In this document: positions 31,855 to 41,136 of the stretch, piece after piece
How positions within the stretch are numbered: the first letter of the stretch is position 1
Layout of the letters: each line of letters starts with the position of its first letter
Assembly (NCBI GenBank): GCA_004193285.1
Contig: SECP01000007.1
Location: 1-64,000 of the forward strand
Source of the DNA: Myxococcales bacterium
GTDB lineage: Bacteria; Myxococcota_A; Polyangia; Polyangiales; Polyangiaceae
Direction of reading: 5' to 3'
DNA length: 64,000 nt
Made by a program: the position numbers and the translations under genes
Notes under the pieces: model-generated
Told to the model about the DNA's origin: nothing
The model's database searches: none
Seen by the model: only the letters and a program-made list of their open reading frames with translations

Positions 31855-33338
31855 GCTGGGGTCCTCCCGCTCGTGCCTTCCAGGCGGAGCTCGATGCGCC
31901 GGGCGAGGCGCGCCAGTGGGAAGCTCATCGCGAAGTAGAGGCCCGCGCAGAGCAGCCCGGGGGTGATCCAATCTCGCAGCTCCACCGCCAAGATCGTCAT
32001 GCGTTTCGTCAGCTCCACGACGGTGATGACGCTGATCAGCGAGGAGTCCTTGAGCAGGGCGACGAAGTCGTTCGTCACGGCGGGAAGTGCGGTCCGCAGC
32101 GCCTGCGGAAATACGACGTAGCGCAGCGACTGCCACCGGCTCATGCCTAGCGCGCGCGCCGCCTCTGTCTGCCCCGGTGGCACCGCGAGCAGCGCGCCGC
32201 GGTAAACTTCCGCTTCGTAGGCGCCGTAATTCAGCGCCAGGCCCAGCACCGCGGCGGTCAGCGGGCTCAGGCGCACGACGTCCGCCACGCCGAAGTAGAG
32301 CACGTAGAGCTGTAGCAGTAGGGGCGTGCCGCGGAACAGCTCCACATAGCTGGCGGCCAGCGCACGCCCAACCCGCCCCGAGTACAAGCGAAGCGCGGCG
32401 ATCGCCAAGCCGAGCGGCGAGGCGAGCGCGAACGAGAGCGCGGAGACGAGGAGCGTGACGAGCGCTCCCTGCAAAAACAGAAGCGCATGCCCGGCCACGA
32501 ACTTCCGCGGCGAGGGGTCCGCCAGGGGACCCGGAGCCGCGGCGGCGCGCGGAGCCTCTTCTTGGCGCGCGTCCCATAGCTTCCAGCGCTCGAGAATGCG
32601 TCGTAGCTCGCCGTTGCTCTTGAGCGACGCGAGCGCACCGTTCAGGGCTCGACCGAGCTCGACGTCGTCCCGACGTAGCCCGATGACGTAGTTGCCACGG
32701 GCGAGGTCGGTGGGAACGCACGTGAGGTCGGCAAGCACGCAGCCGTAACGCTCGGCGATCACGTGATCCAAGAGCACGGCCTCGGTGCGGCCCTTAGCCA
32801 AATCCAGGTATGGCTCCTGCTGACCCTCGTACAGCACGACCTCGGCGCCGGCGCCCCGCAGCAGCTCACTGGCCACGGTTTGGTTCAGCGTTCCCACTCG
32901 CTTGCCGGCGAGCTGAGCGAGCTGCGTGTAGGGCGCGCCTCGTCGGACCGTCAGGGTCTCACCGTAGGTGTAATACGGGTCGCTCAGCAGGAGACGCGCG
33001 CGGCGCGCAGGCGTGTCTTCCAGACCGTTCAGCGCGACATCGAAATCTCCACGCTCCAGCGCGGGTACGAGGTTCGACCAGTCGTTCTGGGTGAACTTGG
33101 CTCGCACTCCGAGCTGGCGCGCCAAGGCGTCCGCTATATCCACCTCGAAGCCCTTCAGCAGCCCGGGCTGGGTTTCGTCTTCGAATACGTAAGGCTCGCC
33201 CCCTTGGAGGTCTCCGCCCCACCGGAGCTCGCCGCGGCTCTGCACGTCCTCGAGGCTCGCGGCGGCAGGGGCCGGCGCGGCCAAGACCAGCGACGCCGCT
33301 CCCGCGATCGCGCAACGCCAACGTGCCACTGCCTGCAT
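31851..33338 (-). CDS. Fused solute-binding protein and permease of an amino-acid ABC transporter
   Basis: The 495-residue product starts MQAVARWRCAIAGAASLVLA with a signal peptide. Residues 30-255 form a family-3 solute-binding domain (GFEVDIADALARQLG, DFDVALNGLEDTP). Residues about 285-485 form a HisM/GlnP-type permease with ELFRGTPLLLQLYVLYFG and the EAA-like ARALGMSRWQSLRYVVFPQALR. Fusion of periplasmic binding domain and permease is known in GlnP-type systems but is the exception. ATG 33338 is chosen over in-frame starts up to 33467 because it directly precedes the signal peptide. The next gene overlaps by ATGA. Confidence 0.93.
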   Translation of the reverse strand: MQAVARWRCAIAGAASLVLAAPAPAAASLEDVQSRGELRWGGDLQGGEPYVFEDETQPGLLKGFEVDIADALARQLGVRAKFTQNDWSNLVPALERGDFDVALNGLEDTPARRARLLLSDPYYTYGETLTVRRGAPYTQLAQLAGKRVGTLNQTVASELLRGAGAEVVLYEGQQEPYLDLAKGRTEAVLLDHVIAERYGCVLADLTCVPTDLARGNYVIGLRRDDVELGRALNGALASLKSNGELRRILERWKLWDARQEEAPRAAAAPGPLADPSPRKFVAGHALLFLQGALVTLLVSALSFALASPLGLAIAALRLYSGRVGRALAASYVELFRGTPLLLQLYVLYFGVADVVRLSPLTAAVLGLALNYGAYEAEVYRGALLAVPPGQTEAARALGMSRWQSLRYVVFPQALRTALPAVTNDFVALLKDSSLISVITVVELTKRMTILAVELRDWITPGLLCAGLYFAMSFPLARLARRIELRLEGTSGRTPA

Positions 33339-33435
33339 CGAGACGAGCAGACTAGCAAACTCGCTTCGGGGACGGGCGACGGACGAGCGTTGCCGCTCCT
33401 GGATAAGCGCGATACCTTTCGCAGCAGACGTCGCC

Positions 33436-33948
33436 GTGAACGAAGCGCCTGATCCCGCCTTGCGCATTGTCCAGACCGACTACGATCACGCCAAAGGTGT
33501 CGCCTACAACCTCGTCCTGCTCGTCTGGCGACGCCGTACGATGCCGGACGCCTACCGAGCTGCGATGGTCCTGGCGACCGAGCACGCGCGCAAGCACCCC
33601 AAGGGCATCGGCGTCATGCAGCTCGTGGAGGTGGACGCCGTCCCTCCGGACGCAGAGGCGCGCAAGGCTTTCACCGAGTTCATGAAGTGGCCGGGAGTGG
33701 CGCACTTTTCGGTGACGCACGAGGGCAGCGGCTTCAAGGCTGCTTCGGTGCGCGCCATCGTGATGGGGGTGACGGCCCTTTCGCGGCCCAGCTTCCCCCA
33801 CGCGGTGCACAACAGCGTTTCGGAGGCCGCCAACTGGGCCGCTAGTCAGAACCGCAACATCGGAGCGGTGTCCGATGCGCGGGCCATCGAACGAGCGGTG
33901 CAGTCGCTACGCCGGCTGCACCAGCAGGACTACCCTCCCGTCCCGTGA
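33436..33948 (+). CDS. Hypothetical protein (polar, SpoIIAA/STAS-like size)
   Basis: The 170-residue protein starts with GTG (MNEAPDPALRIVQTDYDHA). It alternates strands and helices (VAYNLVLLVWRRRTMP, MQLVEVDAVPPDAEARKAF, SVRAIVMGVTAL) in a way seen in small alpha/beta domains of SpoIIAA-like type, but I cannot confirm the family. It is divergent from the amino-acid ABC operon with 97 bp between and ends at a strong bidirectional hairpin. Similar short soluble proteins are common in Polyangia. Function unknown. Confidence 0.72.
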   Translation: MNEAPDPALRIVQTDYDHAKGVAYNLVLLVWRRRTMPDAYRAAMVLATEHARKHPKGIGVMQLVEVDAVPPDAEARKAFTEFMKWPGVAHFSVTHEGSGFKAASVRAIVMGVTALSRPSFPHAVHNSVSEAANWAASQNRNIGAVSDARAIERAVQSLRRLHQQDYPPVP

Positions 33949-33956
33949 AGCGAGGC

Positions 33957-33987
33957 CAGAATCCGCAGCGCGGAGCTGCGGATTCTG
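33957..33987. terminator. Bidirectional terminator hairpin
   Basis: CAGAATCCGCAGC (33957-33969) pairs perfectly with GCTGCGGATTCTG (33975-33987): 13-bp stem and 5-nt loop GCGGA. It lies between convergent stops at 33948 and 34001. Confidence 0.78.
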
Positions 33988-34000
33988 CGCGGCGTAGAGC

Positions 34001-37000
34001 TCAGCCCGTTTGCAGCTCCGGCTCCAGCTCGGTCGCGAGGTCGTGACCCGAGCTGCTCGGCACGCGGTGCGGATCCGCCTCGGATTTTTCGAGGTCGTGC
34101 CCGTGATCTTGGGCGATGAGCATGTAGATGGAGGGAATCACGAACAAGGTGAAGAGGGTGCCGATGGTCATGCCGCCCACGAGCACGATGCCGATGGAGT
34201 TACGTGCCACGGCGCCAGCTCCGGTCACCAGCGTGAGTGGGAAGTGACCGACGACGGTGGCGACCGTCGTCATCAAGATGGGGCGTAGCCGTGTGAGCGC
34301 CGCGCTTTGAATGGCCTCGAGCTTCGTATGCCCGGCCGCCTGCTGGGCGTTGGCGAACTCCACGATGAGGATGCCGTTCTTGGCGACCAGACCGACGAGA
34401 GTGACGAGACCGACCTGCGAGTAGATGTTGAGGGTCGTGGTCCAGCCCTGCGTCAGCTTGAAGCTCATTCCGGGCGGGCCGGCGAACTTCAGGAAGGTGA
34501 AGATGAGCGCGCCGAACATGGCGAGGGGCACCGACCCCGCGAGCACGACCAGCGGGTCGCGGAAGGAGTTGAACTGCGCCGCCAACACCAAGAAGATGAG
34601 CAGCACGGCCAGACCCATTGCCGGCAGGAACTTGCCCGATTCTTGGCGGAGCTGACGGGACTCGCCGGTGTAGTCCGTTCGGGCGCCTGGCGGCATGACC
34701 TTCGCCGCCGCTTCCTCCAGGACCTTGAGCCCTTCGTTGACGGACCGCGGCGCCACGCCGGAGATCTTGACGGCGTTCAGCTGTTGAAAGCGGTTCAGCG
34801 AGCGCGGCTCGACCCCCTCACGAATGGTCGCGATGGTGCTGAGCGGGATGAGCGTGCCGTTCGGACCCGACACGTGAATCTGCTGCAGCTGGTCCGGGGT
34901 GAGGCGGGCGGTGCGCTCCACCTGAGCGATCACCTTGTAAGCGCGGCCGTCGATGCTGAAGCGGTTGATCCAGTTGCCGCCGAGCATGGAGGATAGGTCC
35001 GCGCCCACCTGCTGCATGGTCAGGCCCATCGACGCTATCTTGTCGCGGTCCAGCACGATCTCGCCCTTGGCTTGATCGATCTTCACGTCTAGCGCGGGAG
35101 GGAACGCGAACTGACCGCTCTTGTTCGCCTCTTCCACGATCTTTTGGGCGTAGCCGAGGAGCTTGGTGTGATCTTCGGTCGAGGCGATCACGAACTCTAC
35201 CGGGAAAAAGCCGGCGCTCGGCAGCGCCGCGGGCAAGAACACGGGGGCCCGGATGCCGGCGATGCCGGACGTCTTCCCGAACAGCTCGCCTTGGATGCCG
35301 AAGATGTTCCGCTTGCGCTCCTCCCAGGGCTTCATCAGCGCGCCGCCGAAGCCTTGAGTCGGGAAGGTGAGCTGGAAGCTGCTCGCGAACTCCGGGACGG
35401 AGGAGAACTGCTCGTAGACCTGCCGGGTGTAAGGCTCCAGCTGCTCGAGCGTCGCGTTGGGGGGCACCTCGATGGCGCCGAACACCACGCCCTGGTCCTC
35501 GTTGGGGGCCAGCTCCGCCGGAGAGAACATGTAGAGCGGAACGATCAGCACGGTGAGCGTGATCCACACCGCGTACACCAAGCCGCGCGCGCGCAGCGTA
35601 CCGCCGAGCAAGCGGCCGTACCTACGGCGAACCGCTTCGAAGCCGCGGTTGATGAGCTGCGGAAAGCGGCCGTGCGAGTGCTCGGCCTTGAGCAAACGCG
35701 ACGCCATCATGGGGGACAGCGTGAGCGCCACCACACCGGAGATGAACACCGCGCCGGCGAGCGTAAACGCGAACTCGCGGAACAGGGCGCCGGTGAGGCC
35801 ACCTTGGAACCCGATCGGCGCGTACACGGCCGCCAGGGTGATGGTCATCGCGACAATGGGGCCGACCAGCTCGCGAGCGCCCAAAATGGCAGCCTCCATC
35901 GGGGTTTTCCCCTCCTGGATGTTGCGTTCGACGTTCTCGACCACGACGATCGCGTCGTCCACCACGAGCCCGACCGCGAGCACGATGGCTAGCAGCGTGA
36001 GCAAGTTGATGGTGAAGCCGAAGACCTGCATCAAAAAGATGGCGCCGATGAGCGACACCGGAATGGCGACGATCGGCACGAGCACGGTCCGAAGCGAGCC
36101 GAGAAACAGGAAGATCACGATGACCACGATGCCGATCGTCTCGGTCAGCGTGCGCGTCACCTCGTTCACCGCGTTGTTGATGTAGTTCGTGGAGTCGAAC
36201 GCGACCGTCACGTTCATGCCGGTCGGCAACTCTTGACGGATGGTCTCGATCTCTTTCTTGACCCGACCGATCACGTCCAGCGAGTTGGCGTTGGGGAGCA
36301 CCCACACGCCCATGAACACGGCCTTCTTGCCGCTCATGCGCACGTCTTGATCGTAGTTGTCGGCGCCGAGCGTGACGTCCGCGACGTCTTCCAATCGGAC
36401 GAGGGTGCCCTTGTCCTCGCGCAGGACGAGCCTTCGGAAGCCCTCCACGTTTTGTAGATCCGTGGTGGCGGTCAGGTTCACTTGAATCAGCTGGCCTTTG
36501 GTCTGACCGACCGCTGCCAAGTAGTTGTTGGAAGCGAGCGCCTGACGAACGGCGGCGGGGCTCACGCCCAGCGCCGCCATGCGCTCCGGCTTGAGCCAGG
36601 CGCGCAGCGCGAACTGGCGGCCTCCCAAAATGTCGGCCTTCTGCACGCCGGCCATCGCCGAGAGGCGGGGCTGCACGACGCGAATCAGGTAGTCCGTTAC
36701 CTGATTTTCTTCGAGGATTTTCGACTCGAAGCTCATGTACATGGCGGCGATCTGCGAGTCCGAAGGCTCCAGATTGATCGCCGGGACCTCCGCCTCGGGA
36801 GGTAGCTCCTGACGCACTTGGTTCACGCGCGCGCTGATGTCCGCGAGCGCGGCCGAGGCGGGGTAGTTGAGCTTCAGGCGCACGTTGATGGTCGACAGAC
36901 CCTGGGTGCTCTGAGACTCGATGAAATCGATGCCGTCCGCCGCGGCGATGGAGCGCTCCAGCGGGGTGGTGATGAAGCCGCGCACGAGGTCCGCGTTGGC

Positions 37001-37159
37001 GCCGACGTACGGCGTGCGCACGGTGACGGTGGCGCTCTCCAGCTTGGGGTACTGCCGCACGTTCAGCGTGCGGATTGCCTGCAAGCCGGCGATGATGATC
37101 ACCAGGTTGACGACGATTGCCAGCACCGGCCGGCGAATGAAAAGATCCGTGAGCTTCAT
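34001..37159 (-). CDS. RND efflux transporter permease (HAE1 type)
   Basis: The 1052-residue protein has the AcrB/MexB architecture: twelve membrane helices and two large periplasmic loops. It begins MKLTDLFIRRPVLAIVVNLVI. The proton-relay segment GLVVDDAIVVVENVERN lies near residue 404 with the paired Asp residues. It pumps drugs or other amphiphiles out of the inner membrane/periplasm with proton exchange. The adaptor gene is 12 bp upstream and co-transcribed. No outer-membrane TolC-like channel gene is in the window. Confidence 0.95.
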   Translation of the reverse strand: MKLTDLFIRRPVLAIVVNLVIIIAGLQAIRTLNVRQYPKLESATVTVRTPYVGANADLVRGFITTPLERSIAAADGIDFIESQSTQGLSTINVRLKLNYPASAALADISARVNQVRQELPPEAEVPAINLEPSDSQIAAMYMSFESKILEENQVTDYLIRVVQPRLSAMAGVQKADILGGRQFALRAWLKPERMAALGVSPAAVRQALASNNYLAAVGQTKGQLIQVNLTATTDLQNVEGFRRLVLREDKGTLVRLEDVADVTLGADNYDQDVRMSGKKAVFMGVWVLPNANSLDVIGRVKKEIETIRQELPTGMNVTVAFDSTNYINNAVNEVTRTLTETIGIVVIVIFLFLGSLRTVLVPIVAIPVSLIGAIFLMQVFGFTINLLTLLAIVLAVGLVVDDAIVVVENVERNIQEGKTPMEAAILGARELVGPIVAMTITLAAVYAPIGFQGGLTGALFREFAFTLAGAVFISGVVALTLSPMMASRLLKAEHSHGRFPQLINRGFEAVRRRYGRLLGGTLRARGLVYAVWITLTVLIVPLYMFSPAELAPNEDQGVVFGAIEVPPNATLEQLEPYTRQVYEQFSSVPEFASSFQLTFPTQGFGGALMKPWEERKRNIFGIQGELFGKTSGIAGIRAPVFLPAALPSAGFFPVEFVIASTEDHTKLLGYAQKIVEEANKSGQFAFPPALDVKIDQAKGEIVLDRDKIASMGLTMQQVGADLSSMLGGNWINRFSIDGRAYKVIAQVERTARLTPDQLQQIHVSGPNGTLIPLSTIATIREGVEPRSLNRFQQLNAVKISGVAPRSVNEGLKVLEEAAAKVMPPGARTDYTGESRQLRQESGKFLPAMGLAVLLIFLVLAAQFNSFRDPLVVLAGSVPLAMFGALIFTFLKFAGPPGMSFKLTQGWTTTLNIYSQVGLVTLVGLVAKNGILIVEFANAQQAAGHTKLEAIQSAALTRLRPILMTTVATVVGHFPLTLVTGAGAVARNSIGIVLVGGMTIGTLFTLFVIPSIYMLIAQDHGHDLEKSEADPHRVPSSSGHDLATELEPELQTG

Positions 37160-37171
37160 GCTGCCCTTGCC

Positions 37172-38302
37172 TCAGCGATTCTCTGGACGGGGGTCGAGTT
37201 GCGGCGGCGGCGCGCCCTTGTTGTTCACGGTGAGCGGGATGCCGTTGCGGAGCTTGAAAGCTCCCGCAGTGACGACTTCTTGATTTTCCTTCAAGCCGTC
37301 CACCACTGCGATGAAGTCGCCGCGCGCGGCGCCGACCTTGACGAAGTGTTGCTGCGCGACTTTGCGCGGCTTGCCGTCCGGACCGGGCTTCTCTTCCCCC
37401 GTGAAGACGGAGTCCCCGTACGAGGCGTGGACGATCGCGGTTTGGGGCACCGCCACGACCTCGGACTTTTCCGGCATCACGACGTCGATGCGGAGGAACA
37501 TGCCAGGGCGCAGCTTGTCTTCGATGTCCGGCAAGCTGGCGCGCACCTTGATGTTGCGCGTGATCGGATCGACCGCGGGGTCGATGGCGCTGATGGTGCC
37601 TTCCCCGAGCGCGCCCGTGGACCCGGACTGCATGGCGCGCACCGTCATGCCCACACGCAGCTTGGCTAGCTCCTGTTGGGGGAGCGAGAAGTCCACGAAG
37701 ATGGCCTTCTCCGCTTCGAGCGTGGTCACGGTGGTGCCGGGCGACAGGTACTGGCCCAAGTTCACCTGCCGGATGCCGAGCTTACCGCTGAAGGGAGCGC
37801 GGATGACCTTGCGCGCAATCTGCGCGGAGAGCGCACCCGCGTCAGCGGACAAACTCTTGAAGGAGGAGGCGTCCGCGTCCACCTGGGACTGCGCGACCGC
37901 GCCCGAGGTCGCGAGCGCGGTGGAGCGCTTGACCGAGATCTGAGCCAGGTCCCTCTTTGCTTGCAGCGACGCGAGCTGCGCGCGCTCTACGCTCGTATCC
38001 AGCTCCACGAGCACGGCGCCCTGCTTCACGGTGTCACCCGACTCGAAGTGGATGCGTGAGACCAACCCGGGCGCGTCGTTGCTCAGCGCGACGCCCTTCG
38101 CCGTCACCACGCTACCCACGGCGCTCAGTGTCGTTTCCCACACCTGCTTTTGGGTGATGGCGGTGCTCACGACCTCCGGCGGCGGACCGGACTTCTTCAT
38201 GGCCTCGCCCATGCCGATGAGCATGCCAATTTGCGAGCCTTTGATGGCGACGAGGCCTCCGATGAGGAGGACCAGGCCGAGGATGACGATGACGTAGCGC
38301 AT
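37172..38302 (-). CDS. RND efflux periplasmic adaptor (membrane fusion protein)
   Basis: The 376-residue protein has an N-terminal membrane anchor (MRYVIVILGLVLLIGGLVAI), a lipoyl/barrel-sandwich domain (ALSNDAPGLVSRIHFESGDTVKQGAVLVELD), a helical hairpin (about residues 105-160) and a beta-barrel followed by a membrane-proximal domain. It bridges the RND pump to an outer-membrane channel. It is the first gene of the pump operon. Upstream 38303-38676 shows no recognised repressor site. Confidence 0.93.
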   Translation of the reverse strand: MRYVIVILGLVLLIGGLVAIKGSQIGMLIGMGEAMKKSGPPPEVVSTAITQKQVWETTLSAVGSVVTAKGVALSNDAPGLVSRIHFESGDTVKQGAVLVELDTSVERAQLASLQAKRDLAQISVKRSTALATSGAVAQSQVDADASSFKSLSADAGALSAQIARKVIRAPFSGKLGIRQVNLGQYLSPGTTVTTLEAEKAIFVDFSLPQQELAKLRVGMTVRAMQSGSTGALGEGTISAIDPAVDPITRNIKVRASLPDIEDKLRPGMFLRIDVVMPEKSEVVAVPQTAIVHASYGDSVFTGEEKPGPDGKPRKVAQQHFVKVGAARGDFIAVVDGLKENQEVVTAGAFKLRNGIPLTVNNKGAPPPQLDPRPENR

Positions 38303-38676
38303 GGCTTTGTACTTGAAAGGAGAGAGGCGAGGCGCGTGACTTAACGTTTCTTGGCAATTTCCGCGAGCTATTCAGCGCCGCGCCAATGGCTCGTGCTCCC
38401 CTAGGACACGCCGTCGAGAATCGCCACCCCCAGGGCTGACACGCTGTGTCCGCCTTGTTCGTAAACTCGCGTTTATCGGCGGTTTCCAGCGTCATCGCCG
38501 GCTCCGCTGCCGCGCGCTCGATTGGAGTGGGCGGACGCGCGGGCCGAATCAATGCGAGACGCCGAACGTGTTTCAAGACCGAAAATGGTTGATCTCGAGG
38601 CGAGACCCTGATTCTCGCCCCGCGAGGCTACGCGACGACCTTCCGATTTTCCGCCGCCCGTGCGAAGTGAGAGACC
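38303..38676. other. Intergenic region, nothing recognised
   Basis: This 374-bp gap separates the divergent efflux operon and NUDIX gene. It contains no convincing ORF, hairpin terminator or sigma-54 box on either strand. Promoters for both operons presumably lie here but I cannot point to them. Confidence 0.6.
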
Positions 38677-39297
38677 ATGAGCGACAGCGAGCTCACCGAC
38701 TGGTACCGGCGGCTGCGAACGGTGGCGCAGTACGGGCTTACGTACTCGAAAGATCCTTATGATCTCGAACGATTTCGCGAAGTGCTCGCGATCAGCGAGG
38801 AGCTTGCGCTGCGCCTTACGCAAGAGCCCGGTCCGCGCGTTTCAGAGGCGCTGCGGCTGGAGCTGGGCCCGCCGAGCCCGAAGCTAGATGCGCGCGCGGC
38901 CGTGTTTCGGGACGACCGCGTGCTGCTCGTTCGCGAGACGGCGGACGGCAATTGGTCCCTGCCCGGCGGGTGGATCGATCTCGGGGAAGCACCGGGCGAC
39001 GCCGCCGCCCGCGAGGTGCGCGAAGAGTCAGGCTACGAATGCGCGCCGCGCAAGTTGATCGCGGTCGTGGACTGGGGCCGGCACTCTCCGGTGCCGCAGC
39101 TCTTCCACGTGTACAAGCTCCTGTTCTGGTGCGAGCTCTTGGGCGGGGAGCCGAAACCCAGCTTGGAGACGTCCGAGTCGGGCTTTTTCGGGCTGGACGA
39201 CTTGCCCCCGCTGTCCCTGACGCGCGTGTCGGAGGCGATGATTCAACTGGCTTTTCGCCATCGCGCTGCGCCCGAGCTCCCCACCGAGTTCGACTGA
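38677..39297 (+). CDS. NUDIX hydrolase with NUDIX_N-type N-terminus
   Basis: The 206-residue protein has a helical N-terminal domain (SELTDWYRRLRTVAQYGLTYSK) of the type found before ADP-ribose pyrophosphatase-like NUDIX domains. An exact Nudix box lies near residues 98-120 (G-x5-E-x7-REVREESG). It hydrolyses a nucleoside diphosphate derivative, perhaps an ADP-sugar, using a divalent metal bound by the box glutamates. It converges on the Kazal lipoprotein gene with 4 bp between stops. Confidence 0.93.
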   Translation: MSDSELTDWYRRLRTVAQYGLTYSKDPYDLERFREVLAISEELALRLTQEPGPRVSEALRLELGPPSPKLDARAAVFRDDRVLLVRETADGNWSLPGGWIDLGEAPGDAAAREVREESGYECAPRKLIAVVDWGRHSPVPQLFHVYKLLFWCELLGGEPKPSLETSESGFFGLDDLPPLSLTRVSEAMIQLAFRHRAAPELPTEFD

Positions 39298-39301
39298 CGG
39301 C

Positions 39302-40057
39302 TCAATTGCACGTATCGCTGCGCCGCAGCTCTGCGTGTGGGCGCTCGGACCTGATGGCCAAGCACGTGTCCACGCAGAAGGGCGGAGGTAGCCCCGAATC
39401 CGGCGGCCGGCACTCGCGCCATAATTTCTCGTCGCTACTGGGCCGGCAGCGAGGCGGCAGCACCCAACAGGAGCCGGTCCCGTGGCCGCACATCTCGCCG
39501 GGCGCCATCAAGTGGCTGCACGAGGCGTACGGTACGTCGCAGTCAGTGCCCACGTTGCACGTGCAGGCGGTCGCTCGGCACTGGCCCAAGCCTGCAAGTG
39601 GAGGATGCGACGGGGAGCTCAGACGGACGCAGTCGTTCCAGTACGTCACTCCATCGCACCCGCAAACCGGATCCGGATCGCTCGGGCAGAGCGGCGGCCA
39701 CGGCACGCACTGCCCCAAGGGCTCATCGCAACCCGGCTTTTCGCAAACCCAGCCGCTGTCACACTCGAAATCCGCCGCGCACGGCGCGGGCCCCGCTCCG
39801 GAAGACGAGGAGTCCCCGCCTTCGGCCACGCTCGGCATCGTGCCGCCCGAACCGCCGCCGCCCATCACCGCCGCGGCGCCGCTGGACGTACCGGCGCTAC
39901 TGGTTCCGCCGGGGCTCACCTCGGCGCCAGACCCGCTCGCGCCGCTGAACGTGCCGGCTTGTGGCACTCCAGGATGGACGTCGAACACCGCGACCTCGCG
40001 CCCTTCACAGCCGCTGAGCGCGGTGAGCAGCGCGAGCCTTGCCCAGGCGCTACTCAT
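39302..40057 (-). CDS. Lipoprotein with Kazal-type inhibitor domain
   Basis: The 251-residue product has lipobox ALSGC at residues 13-17 and a Gly/Ser/Thr-rich spacer (about 35-85). It then has many cysteines. CPSDPDPVCGCDGVTYWNDC at about residues 124-143 is the Kazal serine-protease-inhibitor signature. A second Cys cluster follows (CTCNVGTDC, CSHLM, CWVLPPRC). It should be exported and lipid-anchored, and may inhibit proteases from prey or the cell itself. It is the last gene of a four-gene operon led by a sigma factor, and overlaps the preceding gene by ATGA (40054-40057). Confidence 0.87.
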   Translation of the reverse strand: MSSAWARLALLTALSGCEGREVAVFDVHPGVPQAGTFSGASGSGAEVSPGGTSSAGTSSGAAAVMGGGGSGGTMPSVAEGGDSSSSGAGPAPCAADFECDSGWVCEKPGCDEPLGQCVPWPPLCPSDPDPVCGCDGVTYWNDCVRLSSPSHPPLAGLGQCRATACTCNVGTDCDVPYASCSHLMAPGEMCGHGTGSCWVLPPRCRPSSDEKLWRECRPPDSGLPPPFCVDTCLAIRSERPHAELRRSDTCN

Positions 40058-41136
40058 TGCTCGACTCCGGCGGCAGCGAATCGGCGCCCACCCGCGGCCG
40101 TGAACGAAAGCGCCAGAGTGAAACCAGCGCGCAGCCGCGGCAACTGCAGCAGCGGCCGCGACGACGTCGCGTCGCGCGCGACGAAAGACGTTGGGGCCAC
40201 GTCATAGTCCAGCGATGCCAGGGCGGACAGGAATGCGCGCCCGGAGATCGGTAGACGCGCGCCCAATAGCGCGCTCAGCACCGGATCCAGGGCGGTTTGA
40301 GCGCCGGCGGCGAAGCCTACGTCTGGCGCCTGGACGGGCTCCACCATCAGCGAGTCCAGCCCCGCGCCGAGGCCTACGCACCCAGACACATCCGACGAGA
40401 CGAGCCAGTCCCAAGTGGGCACGACCCGTAGCTGCAGCGGGCGGACCGTCGCTTCGCCGCGCTCGAAGGTGAGCCCCGAGCTGGCGTGAAGCGCCGCGGA
40501 GAGCATCACGCCGGCTTGGCTGCGGCCCAGATTCACGCGAGGCTCCACGACGAGGCCGCCGCCGGGAACGAGTCGCGAAGCGCCGAGAGAGCTGACGCGG
40601 AGAAGCGCTCCGAGATCCAAGCCGAATACGGGGCGCGCGACAGGGCGGCGTGTCGCCGCGCGCGCCTTCGGGCGAGGAGCCACGCGCGCCGGCGCAGGGG
40701 GAGCGGCTGCGACTTGCAGCGCCGATTCCACCGTCAGGTAGAGCACATGGAGGAGCGACTCGACACCGGTCTCGAGCGACGGCACCTCCGACAAGTGCCG
40801 GCGGGTCAGCTCTTGACGCGTCTGGCCATCTTCGATGTCGATGCTGGGCGAAGACACGGTGCGCAGATCCAAGTAGGCGACGACGAGCGGAGGTGGTTCT
40901 GCGGCGCTCGTCTCCGGCTCGTCGATCGCTTTGACGCTCGGTTGCACGTCCAGGCGCGATAGCAGCTCGCGAGCCGTCACGCGCACGCGCGCGACCGCCG
41001 CCGCGTCGCCGCTGACGCGGAGCTCGACCACGCGCGCGGTCGCGGTGGATGCTGCCCGAGCCGACTCGAGCGCGCCGGCCGCCGGCGATGAGAGCGTCGC
41101 CAACGCGAGCACGTAGCAAGACAGCCGGCGCTTCAC
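40054..41136 (-). CDS. Secreted hypothetical protein of the sigma-factor operon
   Basis: The 360-residue product has a signal peptide (MKRRLSCYVLALATLSSPAAG). Residues 30-130 have alternating strands (ARVVELRVSGDAAAVARVRV). A Pro/Ala/Arg linker lies near 150-170, and the C-terminal part is strand-rich and glycine-rich, like a small outer-membrane barrel (ending ALSF). No known family. It overlaps its neighbours by ATGA at both ends (41133-41136, 40054-40057), so it is translated with an anti-sigma-like protein and a Kazal lipoprotein. An envelope role is inferred. Confidence 0.8.
   Translation of the reverse strand: MKRRLSCYVLALATLSSPAAGALESARAASTATARVVELRVSGDAAAVARVRVTARELLSRLDVQPSVKAIDEPETSAAEPPPLVVAYLDLRTVSSPSIDIEDGQTRQELTRRHLSEVPSLETGVESLLHVLYLTVESALQVAAAPPAPARVAPRPKARAATRRPVARPVFGLDLGALLRVSSLGASRLVPGGGLVVEPRVNLGRSQAGVMLSAALHASSGLTFERGEATVRPLQLRVVPTWDWLVSSDVSGCVGLGAGLDSLMVEPVQAPDVGFAAGAQTALDPVLSALLGARLPISGRAFLSALASLDYDVAPTSFVARDATSSRPLLQLPRLRAGFTLALSFTAAGGRRFAAAGVEQ

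Noticed and set aside
31855..32721. Long N-terminal extension of the ABC ATPase frame
   Set aside because: It overlaps the permease part of the fused gene; the Arg-rich translation is a shadow and the ATGA overlap marks the true start.
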